From: Lachnospiraceae bacterium
GTDB taxonomy: Bacteria > Bacillota > Clostridia > Lachnospirales > Lachnospiraceae
Length of the DNA: 64,000 bases
Direction of reading: 5' to 3'
Assembly (NCBI GenBank): GCA_009911195.1
Contig: QXWV01000016.1
Location: forward strand, 1-64,000
The notes under the pieces were generated by a model, which was not told the origin of the DNA, did no database searches, and saw nothing but the letters and a program-made list of their open reading frames with translations. Position numbers and translations under genes: made by a program. Positions 23,136-33,250 of the stretch are shown here, in pieces (within the stretch, counting starts at the first letter, position 1; every line of letters begins with the position of its first letter).

Positions 23136-25256
23136 CTATACTTCAAACATCAAATCCGCATATGTAGGATAAGGCCATATCTCTTTATCCACTAACATCT
23201 CCAGTTCATCCACCGGCTTACGCAGTTCATCCATTGCCGCCTTCACTTCATCTTTATAAAAGAAAGCCTGAGCTTTCCCTTCCTGCATTGCACTGGCTTC
23301 TGCCTCTACCTCCTGCAGCCTTGCCAAAGCTGCTTTTGCTTGTGCCAGCCGGGATGATACTGCTTCCAGTATTTCCATCTGTACCGAAGCGTCAACGCCC
23401 ACTGTTTTTACTGCAATCACCGTATCCGCAAGGCTCTTCGTATACTTGACTACTGTAGGGATAATCTGTTTGGAAGCCATGTCAATCATGGTCAGCGCTT
23501 CGATGTTAATCGTCTTTGCATAAGTTTCATACAGCACTTCCTGTCTGGATTCCAATTCCGCCTTTGTAAAAATGTGAAACTTTTCAAAAAGCTTCACCGC
23601 TTTGTCCGTGGTGAGCGTCCCCACCGCTTCCACCATAGATTTAATATTAGGAAGCCCTCTTCTCGCCGCTTCTTCCACCCATTCATCGGAATAGCCATTG
23701 CCATTAAATATAATCCTCTGATGCTTAGTCATATATTCTTTAATCAGGTCATGCACTGCTAAATCAAACTTGCCTGCGTCTACTTTTTCCAATACATCCG
23801 CTGCTTCGCAGAAGGCTTCCGCCACAATTGCATTCAAAATTGTATTCGGGCTGGCAATGGAGTCCGCAGAACCGACCATACGGAATTCAAATTTATTGCC
23901 CGTAAAAGCAAATGGGGAAGTCCTGTTCCTGTCCGTCGCATCTTTTGCCAGATTCGGCAATGTGGAAACGCCTGTTTCCAGAACCCCGCCCTCCTTGCAG
24001 GTCTGCGCAATACCTGTTTCTACCAGTTGCCGCACCACATCCTCCAGTTGTTCCCCGAGGAACATGGAAATAATTGCCGGGGGAGCCTCATTTGCCCCAA
24101 GCCTATGGTCATTCCCTACGTCGGAAGCACTCTGGCGCAGCAAATCTGCATGAGTATCCACCGCTTTCATAATACAGGCCAGCACTAGCAGGAATTGTAT
24201 ATTTTCATTAGGCGTTTCTCCCGGGTCCAACAGATTCATTCCATTATCCGTTCCCAAAGACCAGTTGTTATGTTTACCGGAACCATTAACACCGGCAAAA
24301 GGCTTTTCGTGAAGCAGGCATCTCATATCATGGTGGACTGCCACCCTCTTCATCGTCTCCATGACTATTTGGTTATGGTCTACAGCAATATTGGCCGTTT
24401 CATAAATAGGAGCCAGTTCATGCTGTGCCGGAGCCACTTCATTATGCTGCGTTTTCGCCGTAACTCCCAGCTTCCACAATTCCTTATTCAAATCCTTCAT
24501 ATATTCCCCGATGCGCTCGCGGATAACTCCAAAATAATGGTCCTCCATCTCCTGCCCTTTCGGCGCCGGGGCTCCGAATAAAGTCCGCCCTGCAAAAATA
24601 AGGTCCGGCCTCTTCAAATATTTATCTTTATCCACAAGGAAATATTCCTGCTCCGGGCCTACGCTGGCCACTACCTTGGCAGCGCTTGTATTTTTATTAA
24701 ATAATCGGACAATACGCATGGCCTGTTCGCTTACCGCCTCCATGGAACGCAGCAACGGGGTCTTTTTGTCCAGTACATCCCCTGTGTATGAGCAAAAGGC
24801 TGTAGGGATGCAAAGGATTACCCCTGTTCCCGTTTCCTTTAAAAATGCCGGGGAAGTCATATCCCACACCGTATATCCCCTTGCTTCAAAGGTACTCCTT
24901 AACCCACCGGAAGGAAAAGAAGAAGCGTCTGGCTCGCCCTTAATCAACTCTTTGCCGGAAAATTCCATAATGGTCTTGCCTTCTTCATCCGGATGGGCCA
25001 CAAAGGAATCATGCTTTTCCGCCGTGATTCCTGTCAACGGCTGAAACCAATGTGTATAATGGGTCGCACCATTTCCAACCGCCCAGTCTTTCATAGCTTT
25101 TGCCACCACATCCGCCGTTGCCAAAGAAAGCTCTTTCCCCTGCTCCATTGCTTTCTTTACCTCTTTAAATATCCCTTTTGGCAGGCACTGTTTCATTTTT
25201 CCTACCGTAAATACGTTCTTAGCAAAAATCTCTTCTACGTTAAAAACTTCGCTCAT
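23136..25256 (-). CDS. glnN: Glutamine synthetase type III
   Basis: ATP-dependent synthesis of glutamine from glutamate and ammonia; large dodecameric GSIII. 706 residues, typical of the class (about 700). Recognised by [42 protein letters not shown] and [16 protein letters not shown]. The start follows AAAGGAAATAGAATCC. A strong hairpin with T-run at 25321-25353 lies in the 195-base leader and could attenuate it, or simply end the upstream operon. Confidence 0.96.
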   Translation of the reverse strand: MSEVFNVEEIFAKNVFTVGKMKQCLPKGIFKEVKKAMEQGKELSLATADVVAKAMKDWAVGNGATHYTHWFQPLTGITAEKHDSFVAHPDEEGKTIMEFSGKELIKGEPDASSFPSGGLRSTFEARGYTVWDMTSPAFLKETGTGVILCIPTAFCSYTGDVLDKKTPLLRSMEAVSEQAMRIVRLFNKNTSAAKVVASVGPEQEYFLVDKDKYLKRPDLIFAGRTLFGAPAPKGQEMEDHYFGVIRERIGEYMKDLNKELWKLGVTAKTQHNEVAPAQHELAPIYETANIAVDHNQIVMETMKRVAVHHDMRCLLHEKPFAGVNGSGKHNNWSLGTDNGMNLLDPGETPNENIQFLLVLACIMKAVDTHADLLRQSASDVGNDHRLGANEAPPAIISMFLGEQLEDVVRQLVETGIAQTCKEGGVLETGVSTLPNLAKDATDRNRTSPFAFTGNKFEFRMVGSADSIASPNTILNAIVAEAFCEAADVLEKVDAGKFDLAVHDLIKEYMTKHQRIIFNGNGYSDEWVEEAARRGLPNIKSMVEAVGTLTTDKAVKLFEKFHIFTKAELESRQEVLYETYAKTINIEALTMIDMASKQIIPTVVKYTKSLADTVIAVKTVGVDASVQMEILEAVSSRLAQAKAALARLQEVEAEASAMQEGKAQAFFYKDEVKAAMDELRKPVDELEMLVDKEIWPYPTYADLMFEV

Positions 25257-25320
25257 GGATTCTATTTCCTTTCTTGTCTTCTTTTCCTTACATGCTTTCG
25301 TGCACTTGCAGGGCTGTGCA

Positions 25321-25353
25321 TAAAAAAATGCTCCAAAAAAACCTTTGGAACAT
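25321..25353 (-). terminator. Terminator between trhP and glnN
   Basis: On the minus strand ATGTTCCAAA pairs with TTTGGAGCAT (one mismatch) and is followed by seven T. It lies about 100 bases after the U32-family gene and 65 before glnN. Confidence 0.75.
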
Positions 25354-25451
25354 CTTTGTTCTGGATATCCTATTTCATTATGAAAGGCAACCTTTCGTCT
25401 TTTATAAGATACTCTACTTTTTATAAAATTGCAACCCCTAAATTTATTTTT

Positions 25452-26684
25452 TTATCCCTCCGATGACTGCACCCGCAAAATATCGCCTTTATCGGCCCCT
25501 TTATCCATCTCCACAAACAATATCTGCTTAGGGTGAGGTGCGGATTCCACCTCTTCCCCATTTTCCGTTGTCAGGGAAAGCACCTTTGTTTCCATGTTTC
25601 TCCCATCGGGCTTCATGATTTCAATCCTGTCTCCCACACAAAATTTATTTCTCTGGCTGATTCTCGCCCTGCCTTTTCCGTCCACCTCTTCTACCGTGCC
25701 CAGATAAGTATATTCGTTCACATAAGTGCTGGCATCATAAATCTGTGTTTCTTCGTTTGGCTTGCCAAAATAAAACCCTGTAGTAAAATGCCTGTGGGTA
25801 CATTTGGCCACTTCCGCCCGATACCATCCCATATTGGCGCGGTATTTTTCCTCCGATTCCAAATAATCATCAATGGCCTTCCGGTATGCCCTGGCCACTG
25901 TTGCCACATATAGTACCGTTTTCATCCTTCCTTCGATTTTAAAGCTGTCTATGCCAGCCTCTATCATTTCCGGTATATGTTCTATCATACACAAATCTTT
26001 GGAATTAAAAATATAAGTCCCCCTGTCATTTTCCACCACGGGAAAATATTCCCCCGGTCGGCTTTCTTCCATCACCGCATACTTCCAGCGGCACGGATGG
26101 GTACAAGCACCCTGATTGGCATCCCGCCCCGTGAGATAGCTGCTGAGCAGACATCTCCCGGAATAGGAAATACACATTGCCCCATGGATAAAGCTTTCGA
26201 TTTCCATATCCTGCGGCACATTTTCCCTGATTTCCCTTATCTCCTCCAAAGAAAGCTCCCGGGCGGAAACCACCCTTTTTGCCCCCTGTCCATACCAGAA
26301 TTTAAAAGTTTCGTAATTGGTATTATTCGCCTGGGTGGAAATATGGATGTCAATCTCCGGGCAAATCCTTTTTGCCATCAGGAACATCCCTGGGTCAGCA
26401 ACAATCAATGCATCCGGCTTTAACGCCTTCAATTCCTTAAAATATTCCTCTGCCCCCGGCAAATCCCCATTGTGCGCCAATATATTCGCTGTTACATGGA
26501 CTTTTACCCCATGGGCATGGGCGAAACGTATTCCCTCTTCCATCTCATCTTTTTCAAAATTCTTTGCTTTTGCCCGAAGCCCGAAAGCTTCCCCGCCTAT
26601 ATATACCGCATCCGCCCCAAAAGCTACTGCTGTTTTTAGCACTTCCAAACTTCCCGCAGGAATCAATAACTCCGGTTTTCCCAT
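25452..26684 (-). CDS. trhP: Peptidase U32-family tRNA hydroxylation protein
   Basis: 410 residues of the U32 family (YrrO/YhbU/TrhP group). Despite the name, characterised members are needed for 5-hydroxyuridine at tRNA position 34. The N-terminal half is a TIM-like barrel starting PELLIPAGSLEVLKTAV. The signature ESFIHGAMCISYSGRC and following NQGACTHPCRW carry the cysteines. A C-terminal beta domain ends VEMDKGADKGDILRV. It is directly downstream of a trmR-like methyltransferase gene, which caps the hydroxyl group, so the pair should make mo5U. Confidence 0.9.
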   Translation of the reverse strand: MGKPELLIPAGSLEVLKTAVAFGADAVYIGGEAFGLRAKAKNFEKDEMEEGIRFAHAHGVKVHVTANILAHNGDLPGAEEYFKELKALKPDALIVADPGMFLMAKRICPEIDIHISTQANNTNYETFKFWYGQGAKRVVSARELSLEEIREIRENVPQDMEIESFIHGAMCISYSGRCLLSSYLTGRDANQGACTHPCRWKYAVMEESRPGEYFPVVENDRGTYIFNSKDLCMIEHIPEMIEAGIDSFKIEGRMKTVLYVATVARAYRKAIDDYLESEEKYRANMGWYRAEVAKCTHRHFTTGFYFGKPNEETQIYDASTYVNEYTYLGTVEEVDGKGRARISQRNKFCVGDRIEIMKPDGRNMETKVLSLTTENGEEVESAPHPKQILFVEMDKGADKGDILRVQSSEG

Positions 26685-26738
26685 GTCCTAGCCCTTCCAT
26701 CCTTTTTCCTTTTTGCAATACCTTTTCCCATTCTCTAC

Positions 26739-27380
26739 CTACACCTTCACACTTACCGCCGCCCCATCCCCGATTTGCAGGATTGCCGTTTCCAGCTTTT
26801 CATTATGCTTTAACTCATATAGATATTCCCGCATCCGAGTGTGTATCGTGCGGTTTCTCCTGGTCACCGCAAACCTGGATTCTATGATATCGCCATCCTG
26901 GAGTACATTATCCGATACCAAAATCCCTCCTTTCCTAAGCAGGCGCAGCACATCCGGGAAAAAGTTAAGATACTGGCCTTTTGCTGCGTCCATAAATATA
27001 AAATCATACTCTTCATTAAGACCTGCCAAAATCTCCGCTGCATCCCCTTCCAACAGGGCAATGGCATTTTCCTTCCCTGCCCTGCGGAAATTTTCTTTTG
27101 CCAAAGGGATTCTCTTTTCATATTTTTCTATAGTTGTGACCTTGCATCCTTCCGGCGCATACTCGCTCATAAAAAGTGCAGAAAAACCAATCGCCGTACC
27201 TACCTCCAGAATCTTCCCCGGCCTATTTACTGCCAGCAGCATTTTCAGCAGGCTCTGCATCTGAGGACGTATTACCGGTACGTTCGTCTTTCTGCACAAA
27301 TTTTCTATTTCATTTAAAAAATCTGTATTTCCTTTGTCTAAGGAATCAATAAAGGCGCTGACCCTCTCATCCGTAATCAT
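26739..27380 (-). CDS. trmR: tRNA 5-hydroxyuridine O-methyltransferase
   Basis: SAM-dependent O-methyltransferase of the YrrM/caffeoyl-CoA type, 213 residues. Motif I is ILEVGTAIGFSALFM; FIFMDAAKG holds the metal-binding acidic residue, and VSDNVLQDG follows. In Bacillus the orthologue methylates ho5U34 of tRNA. It lies immediately upstream of trhP on the same strand. The start is 2 bases past the stop of the preceding gene, with only a weak ribosome site, suggesting coupled translation. Confidence 0.88.
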   Translation of the reverse strand: MITDERVSAFIDSLDKGNTDFLNEIENLCRKTNVPVIRPQMQSLLKMLLAVNRPGKILEVGTAIGFSALFMSEYAPEGCKVTTIEKYEKRIPLAKENFRRAGKENAIALLEGDAAEILAGLNEEYDFIFMDAAKGQYLNFFPDVLRLLRKGGILVSDNVLQDGDIIESRFAVTRRNRTIHTRMREYLYELKHNEKLETAILQIGDGAAVSVKV

Positions 27381-27382
27381 AT

Positions 27383-27928
27383 TTACTCTGCCCCATCGCC
27401 TTCCTCTGAAACTGCACCTTCCCCCGATGCATCACCGCCTTCATTTTCACTGTCTTCTGGCGTCTCTCCATCCTCCGCGCCTTCACCGTCTTCCGAAGCC
27501 GTTTTATCTTCTTCTGCGGATTTGTCTGTTTTTGCTGCTTCTGTTTCTTCTTCCTCTTCGATAGGTTCGGCAGACATAACAGCCAGCATCTCTTTCGCTG
27601 TCATATCGCTGCTCAGTTCATATACCCCCGGTTTCAGCTTATCATGATAAACGGACAACAATTCTTGTATGTAGAATAACCGGGCATCCCTAATCATCCC
27701 TTTTTCTTCCAGCACTTCCCCAATATCCATAACCGTAGCATCCTCTGTCACGGAAATACTGATAAGCCTGGCCGCTTCTGCGGAAGAAACCGGCTCTTCT
27801 GCGGAAATACGGTATCCAAATTCATAGACCTGCATGGCATATCTATAAGTATATGTTACTACCACTGCAATAATCGCGATTTTTATCACTGTATCCAGGA
27901 TAGTTCCAATTAATTGTTTTACATTCAT
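27383..27928 (-). CDS. MltG/YceG-like membrane protein, short form
   Basis: 181 residues from ATG 27928. One membrane helix near residues 5-30, then a LysM-like domain as in endolytic transglycosylase MltG (IGEVLEEKGMIRDARLFY, KPGVYELSSDMTAKEML). The catalytic YceG domain is absent; instead the protein ends in a low-complexity acidic tail rich in Glu, Asp, Ala and Gly. It may bind or regulate rather than cut glycan strands. Co-directional with ylbF and trmR. Confidence 0.75.
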   Translation of the reverse strand: MNVKQLIGTILDTVIKIAIIAVVVTYTYRYAMQVYEFGYRISAEEPVSSAEAARLISISVTEDATVMDIGEVLEEKGMIRDARLFYIQELLSVYHDKLKPGVYELSSDMTAKEMLAVMSAEPIEEEEETEAAKTDKSAEEDKTASEDGEGAEDGETPEDSENEGGDASGEGAVSEEGDGAE

Positions 27929-27956
27929 CCGATAATGCTCCCTACACTTTGTATTT

Positions 27957-28289
27957 CTATTGAAAATCAATTTCTTCCCAAATCAGTTCGTTAATCTCCT
28001 GCATCATTTTGCAGAAACACAACTCCGCTGCCAAAAACTCATCCACTAACGGAATCGCCCTGACATCTTCAAATTCCCTCTCCAGTTCTTCCAGGCATTC
28101 TATCAACCTCTCGCCGCTTTCACTGCTTTGTATTGCAAAGTTTTTCTGCCGGAATGCATTGGCTTTATCATAAAGCTCCGGCTGCCCTTTGATTCTTTCC
28201 AACAGCTCCTTATAATCGCTAAACTCCTGCGAGCCTTTGATAGCACGAACAAAGTCCATTATTATTTTGTTTAAATGCCCGTCTGTCAT
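27957..28289 (-). CDS. YlbF/YmcA-family regulator
   Basis: 110-residue helical protein of the YlbF family. The pattern AIKGSQEFSDYKELLERIKG, YDKANAFRQKNF is the conserved core. In Bacillus, YlbF, YmcA and YaaT form a complex that directs RNase Y processing of mRNA; here it follows RNase J on the same strand, consistent with an RNA-turnover role. Good GGGAGG start site. Confidence 0.85.
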   Translation of the reverse strand: MTDGHLNKIIMDFVRAIKGSQEFSDYKELLERIKGQPELYDKANAFRQKNFAIQSSESGERLIECLEELEREFEDVRAIPLVDEFLAAELCFCKMMQEINELIWEEIDFQ

Positions 28290-28425
28290 CGTATTACCTC
28301 CCGTTTCACGGCAAGCGCGGACACATCTTTTCTTATCATTTCCATCAAAACACTTCCCTTGCTGCTCCCGCCTGCCGTATTCCTTTTACTGCCATGCTGC
28401 AAAACATCCTGCAATATTCCTGCAG

Positions 28426-30099
28426 CTATACCTCCATAATAATCGGCAATATCATCGGTCTGCGTTTCGTCTTCCTCCAGACAAATTCCCCCAATGAATC
28501 CTTAATCCCGCCTTTAATCTTGCCCCAGTCGCTGATTCCCCTATCCAGGCAGTTATGGACGGATTCATTGACTATTGAACGGGCTTCTTCCATCAGTTCA
28601 TCCGATTCCCTGACATATACGAATCCCCTGGATACGATATCGGGTCCTGAAACCAGTTGGTCGGAATATGCATCCAATGCCAACACCACAATAAGAATAC
28701 CATCTTCGGCCAAATGCTGTCTATCCCTTAAAACAATATTCCCTACATCTCCTACGCCCAGGCCATCCACCAGGATACCGCCTACCGGCACTTTCCCCTT
28801 CACCTTTGCCCCTTCCTTATCCAGTTCCAGCACATCCCCCGACATCATAATGAATATATTTTCTTTCGGGATTCCCAGCTCATTGGCCAGTTTTGCCTGT
28901 GCCTTTAAATGTTTGTATTCCCCATGCACGGGAATTGCATACTTGGGATGAAGCAAGGAATAAATCAATTTTATTTCTTCCTGGCAGGCATGCCCTGACA
29001 CATGTACATCCTGGAAAATAACATCTGCGCCTTTTATCAGAAGCTTGTTAATCACATTTGTCACCGTCTTCTCATTCCCAGGTATGGGGTTGGAAGAAAA
29101 GATAACTGTATCCCTGGGGCCTATGGAAATCTTCTTGTGAATATCCCCTGCCATACGGCTTAGCGCCGCCATGCTCTCCCCCTGGCTTCCCGTGGTGATA
29201 ATTACCGTTTTTTCATCGGGATAGTCCTTCAACTGCTCAATATCAATCAGCGTTTTGTCCGGAATATTCAAATATCCCAGCCCAGTCGCCGTCTCTATAA
29301 TATTCACCATGCTGCGCCCTTCCACTACTACCTTCCGGCCGAATTTATAGGCCGAATTAATAATCTGGCGCACCCTGTCCACATTGGAAGCGAAGGTAGC
29401 AATAATAATCCTCGTATCCTTGTGCTCCGTAAAAAGGGTATCAAATGTCTTGCCCACCGTCTTTTCCGACGGGGTAAATCCTTTCCTCTCCGCATTGGTA
29501 CTATCGCACATTAAGGCCAGCACACCTTTTTTCCCAATCTCCGCAAATCTCTGCAAATCAATGGCATCCCCAAACACCGGCGTATAATCCACCTTGAAAT
29601 CCCCGGTATGGACTACTGTTCCCGCCGGGGAATAAATAGCAAGCGCAGCGGCATCTACAATACTATGGTTCGTTCTGATAAATTCAATCCGGAAATGCCC
29701 AAGGTTAATGGACTGGCCGAATTTAATCACCTTCCTTTTCGTAGTGCCTGTTAAGTTATGCTCCTTCAGTTTATTTTCAATAATCCCCATTGTCAGCTTC
29801 GTCGCATAAATAGGCACATTAATGTCCCTCAAAACATAAGGAAGAGCCCCAATATGGTCCTCATGGCCATGAGTGATGACGAACCCTTTCACCTTCTCTG
29901 CATTTTCTTTCAAATAAGTGACATCCGGGATAACCAGGTCAATCCCCAACATATCATCATCGGGAAAAGACAATCCACAATCAACCACAACAATACTGTC
30001 TTCATATTCGAAGGCAGTAATGTTCATACCAATCTGCTCCAAGCCCCCCAACGGGATAATCCTCAGCTTGGACGCATTTTCAATTTCTTTTTTCTTCAA
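28426..30099 (-). CDS. rnjA: Ribonuclease J
   Basis: Metallo-beta-lactamase/beta-CASP ribonuclease with 5'-3' exo- and endonuclease action, 557 residues, the usual length. Metal site HGHEDH in FVITHGHEDHIGALPY; further motifs HTGDFKVD, LMCDSTNAE and SGHACQEE. The start codon is TTG at 30099, preceded by GGAGGAAAATTGA; no ATG is as well placed. Cytoplasmic, degradosome-type role in mRNA turnover and rRNA maturation. Confidence 0.95.
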   Translation of the reverse strand: MKKKEIENASKLRIIPLGGLEQIGMNITAFEYEDSIVVVDCGLSFPDDDMLGIDLVIPDVTYLKENAEKVKGFVITHGHEDHIGALPYVLRDINVPIYATKLTMGIIENKLKEHNLTGTTKRKVIKFGQSINLGHFRIEFIRTNHSIVDAAALAIYSPAGTVVHTGDFKVDYTPVFGDAIDLQRFAEIGKKGVLALMCDSTNAERKGFTPSEKTVGKTFDTLFTEHKDTRIIIATFASNVDRVRQIINSAYKFGRKVVVEGRSMVNIIETATGLGYLNIPDKTLIDIEQLKDYPDEKTVIITTGSQGESMAALSRMAGDIHKKISIGPRDTVIFSSNPIPGNEKTVTNVINKLLIKGADVIFQDVHVSGHACQEEIKLIYSLLHPKYAIPVHGEYKHLKAQAKLANELGIPKENIFIMMSGDVLELDKEGAKVKGKVPVGGILVDGLGVGDVGNIVLRDRQHLAEDGILIVVLALDAYSDQLVSGPDIVSRGFVYVRESDELMEEARSIVNESVHNCLDRGISDWGKIKGGIKDSLGEFVWRKTKRRPMILPIIMEV

Positions 30100-30529
30100 T
30101 CAATTTTCCTCCATATTCTATACAGCACCTTTAAAGCTTTCACCTTTAACAAAATGTTTTAATATCCATAAAAGGCTTTTTAAAACATTCTGCATAGAAT
30201 CCCCCAATTGCTTGTCCATTCCTAAAATATATGGAATCTAATTGTGCCCGCGGTGTTTTTCCGTACCCCGCCCACATTTCCACTCCCACATCAGGCTCAA
30301 CCTTATCCGGAGGATGCGGTAACCCTAAAAGTATCTATATCATTCTATTAGGGCAGGAAAATTTCCTTCCCCTGCTCGTGCGCCACCTAGCGGCATAATT
30401 CTCTACATAGGGCTATTTAATCGAGTAGGAAAGGCTTTTTCCTACTCGCTGCGCGCCCCGTGTGCCGCACAGCGGCATAATTCCTCTACACGGGGCTGCG
30501 CATAAGCATAAACAGCAGCTTTCCTGGCC
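30100..30529. repeat. Gene-free stretch with divergent tandem hairpin repeats (copy 4)
   Basis: Two related units occupy about 30340-30510. Each has a G/C-A-G-T-A-G-G-type stem (for example CGAGTAGGAAA with TTTCCTACTCG near 30431-30458) followed by TGCGC and a second stem with GCGGCATAATTC. They resemble copies 2 and 3 in order but not closely in sequence. They sit between the DUF1292 stop and the rnjA leader. No gene is supported. Confidence 0.55.
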
Positions 30530-30784
30530 TCAGGAAAGCTCTATGTCATCCAGTATTGTTTCAAACACTGCCCCTACTGCATCCAGTTCCGTTTCTTCTT
30601 CCACCATTTCATAAACTGCCTCTTCTTCCTCTGGTGAAGATACATCTTTCAATATCCAGGCTTCCCCATCCCCCTGCTCTTCTTCCGTAACGAGAATGTA
30701 GGAAACCCCTCCCAATTTTGTCTGTTCCAGTACGTAAAATTCAACCGGATTTCCTTCCTCCGGTTCAAAAACTATCTTTTCCAC
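30530..30784 (-). CDS. DUF1292-family protein
   Basis: 84 residues from a GTG at 30784, which overlaps the ruvX stop (TAGTG) and follows AAGGAG. The [21 protein letters not shown] core followed by GVSYILVTEE is typical of DUF1292. An acidic C-terminus ends the protein. In Bacillota ireB-ruvX-DUF1292 is a conserved order, and that order is kept here. Confidence 0.88.
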   Translation of the reverse strand: MEKIVFEPEEGNPVEFYVLEQTKLGGVSYILVTEEEQGDGEAWILKDVSSPEEEEAVYEMVEEETELDAVGAVFETILDDIELS

Positions 30785-31218
30785 TAAATATTCTCCTTGT
30801 TTTTCCTGTAATCCAGATATCCCTGTAGAATAAAGCATGCTGCAATCTTATCAATCTGCTCTTTCCTGTGTTCCCTCCGGATTCCAGCCTCCATCATAAC
30901 CCTATTGGCTGCAACGGTTGTCAGCCTTTCGTCCCACAATGTAACAGGAATACCTGTCCTGCGCTCCAGCTTATCTTTAAATTCCATAGTAAGCTCTGCC
31001 TGCCCCCCTATGGAATCATTCATATTCTTTGGCAGCCCCAATACAATCTCTTCCACTTCGTATTCCACAATCAGCTCTTCTATCCGGGCCAAAGTTCTTC
31101 TAAGCTTATTCTCTTCTTTTCTCTCTATGGTCTCAATGCCCTGGGCAGTAATCAAAAGCGAATCGCTAATGGCAACCCCCACCGTCTTTGAGCCAAAATC
31201 CAATCCCATTATACGCAT
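30784..31218 (-). CDS. ruvX: Putative pre-16S rRNA nuclease / Holliday junction resolvase YqgF
   Basis: 144-residue RNase H-fold nuclease. [19 protein letters not shown] carries the first catalytic Asp, LGLPKNMND and WDERLTT the further conserved motifs, and [16 protein letters not shown] the C-terminal Asp helix. ATG 31218 follows GGGGAG. Family members process the 5' end of 16S rRNA. It lies 21 bases after ireB. Confidence 0.93.
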   Translation of the reverse strand: MRIMGLDFGSKTVGVAISDSLLITAQGIETIERKEENKLRRTLARIEELIVEYEVEEIVLGLPKNMNDSIGGQAELTMEFKDKLERRTGIPVTLWDERLTTVAANRVMMEAGIRREHRKEQIDKIAACFILQGYLDYRKNKENI

Positions 31219-31239
31219 GGATATTCTCCCCGCCACTGT

Positions 31240-31503
31240 TTATTTCCAATGCTTAGCCGCAATATATTTTGTTAGAAGCTCCTCTACCAGCTCATCTCTC
31301 TCCACCTTCATAATCAGGCTTCTTGCACTTTTATGGCTCGTAATATAAGTAGGGTCGCCGGACATAATATATCCTACAATCTGATTCACAGGATTGTACC
31401 CCTTTTCCGTTAAAGCTTCATATACTGTTGTCAAAACCACTTCTACCCCTGTTTCCGGTTCGGTTTCCACGCTGAAAAATTGTGTGCTTTCTATATCCCG
31501 CAT
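31240..31503 (-). CDS. ireB: IreB-family regulatory phosphoprotein
   Basis: 87 residues, UPF0297 family. The conserved [29 protein letters not shown] segments are intact. In Enterococcus it is phosphorylated by the Ser/Thr kinase IreK and affects cephalosporin resistance. Upstream of ruvX in the usual order. Confidence 0.93.
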   Translation of the reverse strand: MRDIESTQFFSVETEPETGVEVVLTTVYEALTEKGYNPVNQIVGYIMSGDPTYITSHKSARSLIMKVERDELVEELLTKYIAAKHWK

Positions 31504-31578
31504 ATTCTCACGCCCTTATCTTTGTAAATGTCTATACTTATTCTCATATTACCCTATTTAAACAAAAATTTCAAGTGA

Positions 31579-32876
31579 CTACTGGAGCAACATAATATCA
31601 TCCGATAAAAATTTGGTAATTTTTCCGGCAGTTATCGTATTTGGCAGCGATTTTTCCGACTTTTTTGCCACCTTCACATACTGCCTTGTATGTCCAACCT
31701 GATAGAAATCCCCACCAATCTCTTTTTCTTCTTCAAACAAAACTTCCTCTTCCTGCCCCAAAAAAGACTCCCTGAATTCTTTGGAATGTACTTTTTCCAT
31801 GGAAAGAAGAATATTGCTCCTGGACGCTTTGGTTTCCTCCTGCACCTGATGTTCCATAACCGCGGCAGGAGTTCCTTTTCTCTTGGAATATTTAAACACA
31901 TGCATTTCGTAAAACTTTATTTTTTCCAGGAATGCTTTCGTCTCCTGAAATTCCTCTTCCGTTTCCCCGGGAAAGCCCACGATGATGTCTGCCGTAATGG
32001 CCGGGTTTGCAAAAACTCTCCGCAGAATCCTCACTTTTTCATAGTATTCCCCTGTTGTATAGTGCCTATTCATCCGTTTTAACGTGGCATCACAGCCGCT
32101 TTGCAAGGATAGATGAAAATGAGGGCAAAGCTTCGGCAACCTCCCCAATTCCTGGGCAAACTCCTCCGTTATAATCCTTGGCTCCAAAGACCCCAGGCGG
32201 ATTCTCTCTATCCCGTCTATCCGTTGGATTTCTTTGAGCAGTTCCAGCAAAGCCGGTTTTCCTTTATCCACACCATAAGAGCTGATATGGATGCCCGTTA
32301 ACACCGTTTCTTTATATCCTTTTCCGGCCAGCCCTCTAACCTCTTTTAAGATATCTTCCTGATTCCGGCTTCGTACCCTCCCCCTGGCATAGGGAATCAT
32401 GCAATAGGAGCAAAACTGGTTACAGCCATCCTGTATTTTTATGTAAGCGCGGGTGTGCCCTGCCGTCTCCTTCAACTGCATCTCCTCAAACTCGGACGTT
32501 TTCCCGATATCAATAATTGTTTCCTCGGTTTTGCCTGACAAATATTTCTCAAGGATTTCTACCAAATCCTTCTTTTTGTTATTCCCGATAGCCAAATCTA
32601 TCCCTTCGTCCTTTAGAACCTCTTCGCCTCCGGCCTGCACGTAGCACCCCACTGCCACAACAACAGAACCGGGGTTCTTTTTCTTCGCCCGGTGAAGCAT
32701 CTGCCTGCTTTTTCTGTCTGCAATATTCGTAACAGTACACGTATTTACGATATATATACGGCTTGTTCATCAAATGGTACAATTTTATACCCTTTTTCTT
32801 GTAACATTTGCTGCATTACGTCCATTTCATATCCATTGACCTTACAGCCCAAATTATGTAATGCCACACTTTTCAT
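31579..32876 (-). pseudogene. mtaB: tRNA t6A37 methylthiotransferase MtaB, frameshifted
   Basis: Radical-SAM methylthiotransferase that makes ms2t6A37. The N-terminal part (from ATG 32876 after GTGGGGAATATC) reads NLGCKVNGYEMDVMQQML to DEQAVYIS and stops at 32745-32747. The rest continues in another frame: IVNTCTVTNIADRKSRQML, AVGCYVQ, the radical-SAM CNQFCSYCMIPYARGR motif and the TRAM end. The break falls in a (TA)4 tract near 32752-32760; removing one TA restores a 431-residue protein of normal length. The first cluster cysteine is separated from the other two. Could be a true mutation, a slippage-switch or a sequencing error. Confidence 0.85.
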
Positions 32877-32976
32877 GATATTCCCCACTTTTTTTGTTGT
32901 GTTTAGGCATTGACTTTTACCCCTTTACCATTTAGTATAATAGCAGAAGATACTATAAACAAGGAGGTAAAAGCCG

Positions 32977-33207
32977 ATGAAAACAGTTCAGATTTCATTA
33001 AATTCCATTGATAAAGTAAAATCTTTTGTAAACGATATTACAAAGTTCGATTACGATTTCGATTTAGTATCCGGAAGGTACGTTATCGATGCGAAATCTA
33101 TTATGGGCATCTTCAGCTTGGATTTATCAAAACCGATTGATTTGAACATCCATGCGGAAGATAATGCGGATGAAGTATTTAATGCTTTGAAACCTTATAT
33201 TATCTAA
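32977..33207 (+). CDS. HPr-like protein lacking the phospho-histidine
   Basis: 76 residues with the HPr fold pattern: VQISLNSIDKVKSFVNDI, then GRYVIDAKSIMGIFSLDLSK around the regulatory Ser41 position. The GLHARPA motif with catalytic His15 is replaced by SLNSIDK, so it cannot carry PTS phosphate in the normal way. AAGGAGG start site. A terminator follows at 33251. Divergent from mtaB. Perhaps a regulatory relative of HPr/Crh. Confidence 0.85.
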   Translation: MKTVQISLNSIDKVKSFVNDITKFDYDFDLVSGRYVIDAKSIMGIFSLDLSKPIDLNIHAEDNADEVFNALKPYII

Positions 33208-33250
33208 GCCCAGAATTATGGCTATACATATAAGCAATCGATAACCTCGT

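Noticed and set aside
25257-25451. Riboswitch in the glnN leader
   Set aside because: Only a terminator hairpin is clear; I saw no match to known glutamine or other aptamers.
32910-32941. TTGACT ... TATAAT promoter for the HPr-like gene
   Set aside because: The -10 is good but the spacer is 20 bases, too long for confidence; no better -35 was found.
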